A stretch of DNA of 64,000 nt from Toxorhynchites rutilus septentrionalis. Its lineage: Eukaryota; Arthropoda; Insecta; Diptera; Culicidae. The stretch is taken from contig NC_073746.1 of the NCBI RefSeq assembly GCF_029784135.1, positions 33,937,878 through 34,001,877 of the forward strand. The letters run 5' to 3'. Below, one piece after another: positions 56,039 to 64,000 of the stretch. The first letter of the stretch is position 1. Each line of letters starts with the position of its first letter. The translations under genes and the position numbers were made by a program. The notes beneath the pieces were generated by a model that worked only from the letters and a program-made list of their open reading frames with translations, was not told the origin of the DNA and did no database searches.

Positions 56039-57622
56039 TCACAAATTTTGCAAAATAGAATATTCATCATATTTCGTTAATGATGGTACAATAGTGTAAC
56101 TCGCGGTTACAGAGTGGAAGTCGTTTTTGATACGACGTCGAGGATACTGGTAATCTGGGGTACAGTATTTATCGAGATTTCCAATACTATAATTATCGAC
56201 TGAATATGATTTTCTATTGTGGGAATTATTTCTCCTTGGAAGAAATGAAGATTCATTTATAAACAATTCCTTTGGTGTTATTTCTGGCGCTACCTTCCTC
56301 GGAGGCTCAATAACACAAATCTCTATATTTGTTGAGTTTTCAAATTGTATGTTAGCATCTTGTGATGAATCATCCATCTTGATGATAACACTTTTGGTTT
56401 TACATTGGCTCCCAATTTTTGGGATGAACTTTGCACTTCTAAGGAATTTTTTAAAACCTTCACGCCAGGCTTTCGTCTTCAAATAAAATTTTGCTAATAT
56501 TTTTGTTCTATTTCTGAGGACTACTTCCTCTACTGCTACAGGTGGTTCTATTTCTTCAAACCGTTTTTCAGTTGGGTATTTTATTTTCTGTTCAACAATC
56601 AGTGTTGCAACAGAATTCTTAATTAATCCAGTAGCTGGCCTTTCCCATTCTGGATCTTGAAGGTTGATAGATAGTTTTTCTATCTTAAAATTTTTAGCGT
56701 TTCCATTATTGGAATCCGCTATTTCTTTATTTGCAGATATCTCATCCGCCCTGACTTCATGCATCACGCATGGTTTTTTCTTTTCCGCCATAATTCCTCT
56801 TTCTGTGGAGGTTTTCGTATTTTCTTCTATCACAGCCCATACATCTGTGATGATACCCGTTTTGCCTATTGCGGGCAAACTATTCTCATAATCAGATTCG
56901 CGTTTTGCGACTGATATGGTTTTAAATGGCTCTTTCCTCACTGGGAATGAGCAGCCATCTTCACCGCTCTGAGGACTAACATCTCCTAGTTTTTCATTCA
57001 TTTCAACTTGTATCACTTCAAGTTTGTCTTCATCATCTGAATCTTCTGACTCAGATGAATTGTCATTTTTCCTCCTCATATACCTAGCCAACTTAGGGTT
57101 CCACGGAGGAGGTGCAATTAATCTGGTTACTTTAGATGATTCAAATACTTTGTCATCTGAATCATTACCTTTCCTCCTGCAATCAACTAGATCAGGATTC
57201 CAAGGAGGAGGCATTTTTAATTGATGGCATTCCTCTGAGTTTCTAAACTCAGATTCAGAATTGCCATTTACTCGCCTATGCAATTCACTAATTACCCTAA
57301 ATGGAGGCGGCTTGGTTGGCATATCCTCCTTATAATAATTTCCCCACCCACTAGGATATATGCTAGTAGCGAGTATTCCTATTAAGTCACTTATTCGCAC
57401 TTTCTTCGAATAATTATATTCTAGATCTGTGCATTTGACACAGATCCACCGATCACCCGTTAGAGGGGCTTGCTTTAGATTAGTGCAACTCAAGTGGAAC
57501 CATCGCTCACACTCGCAACAATAAATCATCTGTTCCTCATCAGACTCGTGACATAGGTGACAGTGACCCTTCACATTACGTGTGAAGTATTTAGTGGTAA
57601 TCATCTTGTATGTGTTTTCCAT
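56039..57622 (-). CDS. Gag-like protein with N-terminal PHD finger
   Basis: Intact ORF of 527 codons starting at ATG 57622. Residues 21-64 form a C4HC3 PHD finger: C21, C24, C35, C38, H43, C46, C61, C64, with the conserved Trp two residues before C61. Three proline-tryptophan/phenylalanine repeats follow (KPPPFR, MPPPWNPDL, APPPWNPKL), spaced through an acidic Ser/Asp/Glu-rich stretch, and the C-terminal third is basic and probably helical (FYLKTKAWREGFKKFL). PHD-like fingers occur at the N-terminus of some insect retrotransposon Gag-like proteins, so Gag is the likeliest role. It is the only long ORF of the element and has no pol downstream. A captured host chromatin protein is a less likely alternative. 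Confidence 0.8.
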   Translation of the reverse strand: MENTYKMITTKYFTRNVKGHCHLCHESDEEQMIYCCECERWFHLSCTNLKQAPLTGDRWICVKCTDLEYNYSKKVRISDLIGILATSIYPSGWGNYYKEDMPTKPPPFRVISELHRRVNGNSESEFRNSEECHQLKMPPPWNPDLVDCRRKGNDSDDKVFESSKVTRLIAPPPWNPKLARYMRRKNDNSSESEDSDDEDKLEVIQVEMNEKLGDVSPQSGEDGCSFPVRKEPFKTISVAKRESDYENSLPAIGKTGIITDVWAVIEENTKTSTERGIMAEKKKPCVMHEVRADEISANKEIADSNNGNAKNFKIEKLSINLQDPEWERPATGLIKNSVATLIVEQKIKYPTEKRFEEIEPPVAVEEVVLRNRTKILAKFYLKTKAWREGFKKFLRSAKFIPKIGSQCKTKSVIIKMDDSSQDANIQFENSTNIEICVIEPPRKVAPEITPKELFINESSFLPRRNNSHNRKSYSVDNYSIGNLDKYCTPDYQYPRRRIKNDFHSVTASYTIVPSLTKYDEYSILQNL

Positions 57623-57773
57623 ATTCCTACTAATTTTATTGTTTATATTTTAATGTTGGCTCACTTGACCGTACGAATTTATTCCTTTATCATTTCTTTG
57701 CTCTCTTGGCCCCTATTTTAAAAACTCCCATGGTTGCTATCGCAACCCCTATAATTCTTAATATAGATTAATT

Positions 57774-58163
57774 CTATACCTGTTTTTCGATTAACTCATC
57801 TGGTGCTGGGATACTACTGCTGCTGCTGGTGCCGACTGGTTCTTGAGTGGTCCAAACCTTCTGGCTCGGATTGTTCTTGTCACTTCTGATAGTGCCAATG
57901 CTGGTGCTGCTGCATCTAATGCCACCGCTTGCTTCTGGTTCCGCTGGTTGACAGTTCCTGGTATCTCTAGCGATGGTCTCTCCGATTGTGCCGAGGATAC
58001 TGCTGCTACCTCTTGCTTCTAACTCCACGACCACGTGCTGCTGCGGCAGTTGGTCATATTTATAATAACTGCCTTCTGGTACTTGAATTAACATATATTT
58101 ATGTGTGTATATAGCATCCACTGCTTTAGTAAAGTTCGCGAAACGAATACACTCTTTAGGCAT
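57774..58163 (-). CDS. Small ORF upstream of the PHD-finger gene, function unknown
   Basis: 129 codons from ATG 58163. The first 17 residues (MPKECIRFANFTKAVDA) come from the last unit of the 46-bp repeat array, which in other units terminates after 17 codons; here the following unit is absent so the frame runs on. The rest is Ser/Gly/Ile-rich with a Gln-Gln-His patch and no recognisable domain. It is about 150 bp upstream of, and out of frame with, the PHD ORF. It may be a leader peptide, a frameshifted N-terminus of the Gag-like protein, or not translated. Confidence 0.45.
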   Translation of the reverse strand: MPKECIRFANFTKAVDAIYTHKYMLIQVPEGSYYKYDQLPQQHVVVELEARGSSSILGTIGETIARDTRNCQPAEPEASGGIRCSSTSIGTIRSDKNNPSQKVWTTQEPVGTSSSSSIPAPDELIEKQV

Positions 58164-58600
58164 CCACTGCCTTAGGAAAGTTCGCGAAAAGAATACACTC
58201 TTTAGGCATCCACTGCCTTAGGAAAGTTCGCGAAAATAATACACTCTTTAGGCATCCACTGCCTTAGGAAAGTTCGCGAAAATAATACACTCTTTAGGCA
58301 TCCACTGCCTTAGGAAAGTTCGCGAAAATAATACACTCTTTAGGCATCCACTGCCTTAGGAAAATTCGCGAAAATAATAAACTCTTTAGGCATCCACTGC
58401 CTTAGGAAAATTCGCGAAACGAATACACTTTTTAGGCATCCACTGCCTTTTGATAAAATTCACGAAAGAAATGCACTTTTTAGGCATCCACTGCCTTTGA
58501 GAATTCACAAATTCACACTTCTCGCATTCACTGCTGAGAAGATTTCACGAACATCACCTCTGGCATCCACTGCCGAGAAGAGTTCGCAAATTAACACATT
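58113..58600 (-). repeat. 46-bp tandem array in the element leader
   Basis: Units start at 58113 (diverged), 58158, 58204, 58250, 58296, 58342, 58388, 58434 and 58482, plus two diverged units near 58523 and 58561. Each contains a short hairpin aggca-tccac-tgcct and, on the minus strand, an ATG opening a 17-codon ORF that ends at TAA in the next unit. It sits between the 5' LTR and the coding region. Confidence 0.92.
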
Positions 58601-58646
58601 TTGTACTTAAATAAAAGGAAAAACTTGCTCCTCTCTGGAGCCACCA

Positions 58647-59320
58647 TGAAAAATTTCTCTATTGAAAGAAAAATTTTAACGCTTTCGCGTGAGTTCTGTT
58701 ACAATACTAAAAAATTTATTCAAAAGTTTCCCAATATATACATGGTTCCTTAAACTAAGATTGACGAGGAACATCTCCTCTCTCTCTCTTGAAAACCGAT
58801 AACATATCGGTTTCGTTTAGATCATCTACCTTCCTTGTCCCTTCTTCTAGCGTATGGTAACGTGCAGTCTGAGACGGCTGCACTACCCTAAGAAAATACC
58901 TTAAGTTTATAGCACCTCGTCGGTGCGCCTATCTTATTCTTGGATTTCCCCTTTCCATCCTTCGCTCTAAATAACATCCTTTTATTTTATTACACCCTGC
59001 TGGTGTATCTGGCTGAGCGCAGCTAGGGATGGAAAAGGGTAATAAAAATGCATCCTAAATGATGCATGCATTAAATTGTTTACCGGACGCTATTTAAATA
59101 TTCGTCCATTCTGAATTTATGACCGGCAATAATTTCGAACTACAAGCGTTTTCTAGCCTAACAAAACACTTGAGCTCTTACATCTTTTAATTGCCTTACA
59201 TTGGTCCTTTCTAAACGTTTCTATACCTCGCTTGGAGGTCTTTTCTAAATATAATCTCAAATAGTGCTTATCTTATGGATCTCTAACTCGATTCGCGATA
59301 AGCCTCAGCTGTCCGTAACA
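58647..59320 (-). repeat. 5' LTR of the PHD-finger element
   Basis: 674 bp; no difference from 53244-53917 was noticed by eye. In element orientation it is followed directly by TGGTGGCTCCAGAGAGG, a TGG-initial primer-binding-site candidate. I cannot assign the tRNA. Confidence 0.92.
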
Positions 59321-59325
59321 CCCCC

Positions 59326-62300
59326 CTTGGGTGATTTTTCGGCACCCTAATGTATCTAAATGTTAAATGTAATGTGCCATAAATACTGTGTTGTAATGTA
59401 ATGAAAATTGAATATTGTGAACCAAAAATATCTGTCTTGTTAAATGATGTTATGTGAATACAATAAACTGATAGCTACCATACAGCGTTTTGCAGTGCAA
59501 TGCAAGATGGGAAATTATCAATGGAAATCCGTCGGCTCTAATTCATTGATTGCGAAGTGCATTTCGGGCCACAAACATTCCCATGGAATTGTTCGTTAGC
59601 CAGATTTGGAATATGTGATGTTGGTGCCTGATGACGGGCTATCGGAGAAGGCCAGGTAACCAACAGTCTTATTAAAATTTGGACCGTTGTTACTGTTTTC
59701 TGTTCTGTCTGTAAGTTTCCGAACTATATGACATTTTTGAATAAAGACTCCTGAAAATAATGTTTCACTCGTTACATTTTTGTGTGTTAATTCATGTTAT
59801 TTTGTGTTTGTGTTTGTCATGTTATTGACATTGTTATTGAAGAATGAAAATAGAAAAATGTTTGTAAAACGAAACGTTATGAGTAAAACAATTATAGTAA
59901 TTTTTCAAACACAACTTGAAAAAAGTTGTTGTTAGGAAAACGCAGTGCCCTTCTTCTAATGTGTGGGTAATTCATATAACTTTCTTGAGAGTTTAAAAAA
60001 CATGTTTATGAGAAAAATAAATTTTAATATTCAAAATAATGTGTTTGCAATGAATTTTGAGTTGTTTTGCATAGTTATTTTTTTTCTAACTCACCAAATA
60101 ATTTGTTTTATTATAAATAATTATAAATAAATAAAACTGGATAAGTAGAATGAAATGCTGAATGAACATCATAGAAACTAAAACAATAATATGTGAAAAT
60201 GAATCATTATTAAGCTAATAAATAAGCCACTTTGGAAGAATGAAACTTTGTTTTGACTCTTACTCAAACTAATTGCCATTTCAATTGAGAGCAGGCAAAT
60301 GCGCACCACGAAATTACAGCTGCGACCATTTTTTCACTGACCGCCATGGCCCACAATTGTCCATCATGAAGCTGACGAAAGACCATTCCACCGTCGCTTT
60401 TTCCTTTCTGTGCCTTGGACGGCTCGATGACATGTATACTTCGCCAACATTCTGACTTTATTCACGTTAGCTTCACTCTTTTATTGCTACGATGGGAAGA
60501 GCACTCTTACTTCCCACTCCAGAAAGGTGGCTCCCGGCAAAGCTAGCGTGTCACTTCCGCTGCGAGGGTAGGTGTTATTCGGAACGCCATCGTCCCCGGA
60601 GAACTGGGAAAGACTTCTATAGTGCACGGAGTGGGCAAGTGGAAGGAACCCGAGAAACAGGATCAATTACATAAAACATCCGCTTCCGCTTTTATTTATA
60701 TTTTTTTGCTCCCCTGAAGCAGCAGCTCTGCTGAACGTGAAATCCATCCCAGCAACTCTCATACGGAGGCGGCATGAGAGCGGGTACAGATGCTTTCTGA
60801 TGCTGCTGCTGCTGCAGTGCTTAGTTTGTGCCCAGATGTAGATTCACGAAGGACTAAAGCGGATTTAAATTGGTGATTTTTAGGGAATGATTTCAAGTTT
60901 GAAGAACAATGTTAAAACTGCGTGACAAATGGTTCGCAGAAGGACCGCTGTCTTAAGGCTGCCAAACGTTTGGAGCAAGCGACGTTACTGTATGTCCTTT
61001 GCCTCCCGTGAGTGCCAATAGAGATTTGCTTGTAGAATGTGTAGTATTTGCTTCGAAGCAGTTGGAGATGATCAATGACTTGCTCCGATGAGTGATGGCC
61101 TTCATCTGTTTGAACGTCGTTTCCGTTATCAGCTGCTTCAGAAGGAGACGTTTGACATATTGTGGTGTTACAAGGGGGAACGGGTAAAGTCTTTCGGGAA
61201 ATCGATTTACAGTAAGAATCTTTTAAGTTTTTCAAATGTATTCATCAGAATTTTTTCTTGCAATATCAACTTAATTTTCAGCAGATCCCGTTGAATCATT
61301 CCAAATGTGTTGCAAGCACTAACTGAGGAATACAACGTTTAGTCTCTTTGGCTCGCAGCTGGCCAACTGCTCCGAAAAAATACTTCATACAAACATAAAC
61401 TATGCTATTCAGATTCCGAAAAAAAATATGTGAGAGAATGCATAACAAAACGGAACAACGATTTATCTTGTGGCAATAAATAAATGTGAATAAATGAATT
61501 TTTTGTCGACCATGGAATGGTATATTTTCTCGGTTGAGGGGTTCGCTTTACTGTGCTTGTAACATGGGTCATTACTCACGTGTCAACCGTAAACAGATCA
61601 TTCACCCCGATCCGTCAGTAAATATAAAACACAATTGTATTTCCCGAATATAAATTAGGAATTGGAGCTGCTTGAAAGAACCCTATTACCGGTACAGATA
61701 GAAACCGATAACCACGAAGTTACCGATACAATCGGCATAACCATGGTGGAACCACAAACATTGTGCAAATATTCATCAATATCACAAACACCCGGGAAAA
61801 TAACCAGCTGCTTGTGGTGACGAATGATACTATACGATGCCAAAGCTACGCCACTTTGGACTAACAAACATAAGAACGCGAAGCGACTTTGCATCAGCAG
61901 CAGCAGCAGCAGCAACTGATGCTGTGGCATCTGGTATCAATTCATCTTCGGTTGGAACGGAGCGGCGAATCTGTAAACATAGGAACGCAACATGTGGATC
62001 TCGGGTGAATGCATTTGACATGTTCGCTGGAAGCAGTTTGTGTTATCCCACCAAAGCCAAAATAGAATTTTCACTCGTCACGGACGGACGACGGCGAAAA
62101 TCGTCCAGGCGATTCTGAACAACGATTTCGTCTTATCGACTGTTTTTCGATGCTGGAAGTTTTGGTTGCGGTGAAAAGTTGACGTCGTCAGCACATGACT
62201 TGCGATGTTTGAAGTGATGGTGATGGAGTATTGGCGCGGTAGAACGATATCGGTATCACATTTCATTGGGCTCGAAACGATGGAACGAATGCAAAAATAA

Positions 62301-63003
62301 CTGGAGGCTCCAGCTGATGTATCTCTCAAAGGATTGCATTGCAAGCATCTACTGTTCCTCGGAATGGTATCCAGAAAACTGCAACAGCAATGGCAGCCCG
62401 GTAAATACCAAGCTTATCATTCTCGCGGCTGGTAGAATCAATGAATATACCAGAACGAACGCGTCTTCTCTGCGGTTTGTTTTGAGAAGAAGAACGCTGT
62501 AAATTTGGTAAACCATCGTTATGTGCGCTTATTGTGAGATTTATTTTCACCCATCTGTTAGTGTCGCAGCTGAGGTATAGTCTATTGGCGAGAGGTAGCA
62601 GAGTCTATTTATTCGATAGAAAACGATGTGGTCAGTAGGCAAAGGTTAATCCTTTTACGCATGATACTGAATTTCGTCCCCAATGATAATGCCTATGATG
62701 AGTGTTGAGTAAGATTTAACATTAGAACAATTAAGTTATATGATTAAATTGGTGCTACCCACATAAGAAGTGGGCAAAACGATTCACTTTAATGAACCGT
62801 TCAGTTACTAACCGTGCACTTAAGTGAACTAGTTCTTTTGAGCAGTTCACTCACTCTTTCGTGGGGGAAGTTATGTAGGATTGTTCATTCATAAAATGCT
62901 TTTTCAATAATTATTCGTCCGAATTTTGTTAGAAATAACTTATCACAATAGAAAATCAAACTTTGATTTTGATATTTTGATTCTGTTTGAGTCGTTATTC
63001 ATT
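59326..63003. other. Unassigned region, partly balanced composition
   Basis: 59330-60230 is AT-rich with no features besides a 'cgttacatttttgtgtg' motif at 59769 shared with 20615-20730. 60240-62640 is less AT-rich with short trinucleotide tracts: TGC repeats at about 60801-60816 and CAG repeats at about 61895-61914. Short ORFs (up to 107 codons) occur on both strands but show no domains, no exon-like continuity and biased homopeptides. It may be intronic or regulatory host DNA. Confidence 0.4.
61895..61914. repeat. (CAG)n microsatellite
   Basis: Six to seven CAG units; it produces alanine- or leucine-rich short ORFs on the two strands. Confidence 0.9.
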
Positions 63004-63375
63004 TTGACGTAGGATTACGTCTTCCGGGAACATATTGGGGTACAAATTGAAAATCGAAAATCGAGCACATCGTTGCAATTATCCAATTTCAAACGCTTAT
63101 TGCTCAGCCATTCCATGATGGATTGATGGAATTTTTGCGTCAATCGATTTCGGCACTCCATAACAATTTTTTATATTGACGAAAATAATATATGTCATGA
63201 AACTAACTATCGAACAATTGACAAATCTCAACCCCTATCCTAACGGAAATACCCACTTCTGATTGGTCGAAATTGACGACACATGCGGCGGATCCCCAAC
63301 AGAGACATCAAAACCAAGCTGCCTGGGGGAAATCGACATTGCAAATATATGCATGTCGGGGACATTTTTATATTG
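63000..63375 (+). repeat. Dispersed repeat family F, copy 5
   Basis: Starts at the terminal palindrome GACGTAGGATTACGTC (63004-63019). It later includes the GC-richer block 'ggatccccaacagagacatc', 'gggggaaatcgacattgcaa' and 'atatatgcatg', matching 9110-9175. The middle differs from copies 1-4, so it may be a distinct subfamily. Confidence 0.6.
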
Positions 63376-64000
63376 TAAGTAAAGTGAGTGATACGATTAA
63401 TTCTAGTAAAAAAAAATAAATTTGGAACTTTATTGTTGGTTGCTTCGTGAAATTTCATACCAATGACCGATCGTGTATTGTGAAAAATTTAACACTAGTG
63501 TAAGTGTAAAATTGTATAGATGTTGTGTTAAAAATGACGTGATATATGAAACGATTTCAATTTTCGTTATTAAAAACCAAAGTGTGTTCCCACTTGAGAA
63601 CGGGCCGTTTGGTTCAAGCTGTCTGTTTTGTTGTGTTTATTTTCACTCAATGAAAGTTTATACGGCGAGAAAAATTGGAAAAGTGAAGAAATATTAGAAA
63701 AAGTGATTTCCCATATGCTTTCCATTGTTGTTAGTCCAATTGAAATTCGCATGGGTTGAATAAACACTCAGAAAGTAAAAATTATGAAAGAAAATTCCCT
63801 TTTCATTTCAAATATGTTTTCTTTTTTTTAAATTAAAAAATTGATAATTGTTTAATTAAAAAAATGATAATTGTGTCCGGTATCGGTAAATATCTTATAT
63901 TACATTCGTGAGTTTTTTTCTTTATTTCATCCATACATAATACAGGATAAATCTCATCTAGGAAGGAAGAGGACGGTTTTCATCATATCTCGTTCAACTT
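63376..64000. other. Unassigned sequence at the window end
   Basis: AT-rich with short ORFs (up to 74 codons) that show no family features. No repeat ends were recognised. Confidence 0.4.

Larger units (their letters stand above)
53244..59320 (-). mobile_element. Non-autonomous LTR element encoding a PHD-finger protein
   Basis: Two 674-bp LTRs (TG...CA ends) that appear identical by eye bracket 4.7 kb, with a CCCCC duplication at the outer edges (53239-53243 and 59321-59325). The main ORFs are on the minus strand, where the LTR starts TGTTACGGACAGC, a start I associate with insect BEL/Pao or Gypsy LTRs. No protease, reverse transcriptase, RNase H or integrase motif was found in any frame. 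The interior carries a PHD-finger ORF, a second smaller ORF and two hairpin-repeat regions. Apparent LTR identity implies very recent transposition, presumably using enzymes from a relative. Confidence 0.9.

Noticed and set aside
58113..58600. CRISPR-like array (regular 46-bp repeats)
   Set aside because: The repeats are contiguous with no unique spacers, and the context is a eukaryotic LTR element.
53244..59320. Interpretation as a segmental duplication rather than a retroelement
   Set aside because: TG/CA ends, a 5-bp target duplication, a TGG-initial primer site and a Gag-like ORF support a retroelement.
61837..62118. Alanine-rich 93-codon ORF
   Set aside because: Driven by a CAG microsatellite; no conserved flanks.

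Overview
The window is eukaryotic and repeat-dominated: AT-rich, without operons or long host reading frames, and packed with insect-type transposable elements of nearly every class (mariner, Tc1, pogo, hAT and TA-flanked MITEs, Helitron ends, a tRNA-derived SINE, I/LOA-like LINEs, an env-bearing Gypsy retrovirus-like element and a second LTR element). This mix, the SINE type and the histone remnants fit a mosquito, most likely Aedes. That assignment is inference from pattern memory; no search was run. No intact host protein-coding gene could be supported. The non-repeat stretches look like intergenic or long-intron DNA.

Layout. 0-15 kb: a decayed mariner element (764-2388) split by a ~340 bp insertion, a Helitron 3' end, a 1.1 kb hAT-type non-autonomous element with a perfect 8-bp target duplication (5221-6355), a candidate block of splice-like signals (6950-7860), a Tc1 transposase fragment fused to a dispersed repeat (called family F here), and a 371 bp hAT MITE (14591-14961). 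15-25 kb: a tRNA-derived SINE, a 2.1 kb non-coding segment bounded by 23-bp exact direct repeats and holding a ~80-120 bp tandem array, an AT-rich dispersed-repeat zone, a Helitron copy and an 89-nt near-perfect hairpin (22892-22980). 25-33 kb: a degenerate I/LOA-like LINE on the minus strand abutting a second LINE fragment on the plus strand, which carries a 153 bp MITE with a reconstructable TA target; then a Helitron 5' end and a broken pogo-like transposase region with an inverted duplication. 33-43 kb: two tandem degraded histone H2A-like copies that keep the histone 3' stem-loop, more family F copies, a ~360-400 bp tandem repeat and an inverted Helitron copy.

43.9-51.8 kb is a full-length Gypsy/errantivirus-type element on the minus strand: 389 bp LTRs, TGTA target duplication, tRNA-Lys-type primer site, polypurine tract, gag-pol with a UUUUUUA frameshift site, and env behind a splice acceptor. 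Each of gag, pol and env is open apart from exactly one in-frame stop. Its leader holds a 30-bp tandem array and four small hairpins with a compensatory stem change.

53.2-59.3 kb is the most unusual object: an LTR element with two 674 bp LTRs that look identical by eye and a 5-bp target duplication. Its interior encodes a PHD-finger protein but no detectable protease, reverse transcriptase or integrase. Two separate regions of it are studded with short hairpins (related loops, changing stems), one of them a 46-bp tandem array in which each unit carries its own 17-codon upstream ORF. 59.3-64 kb is mostly unassigned sequence with a last family F copy at ~63.0-63.4 kb.
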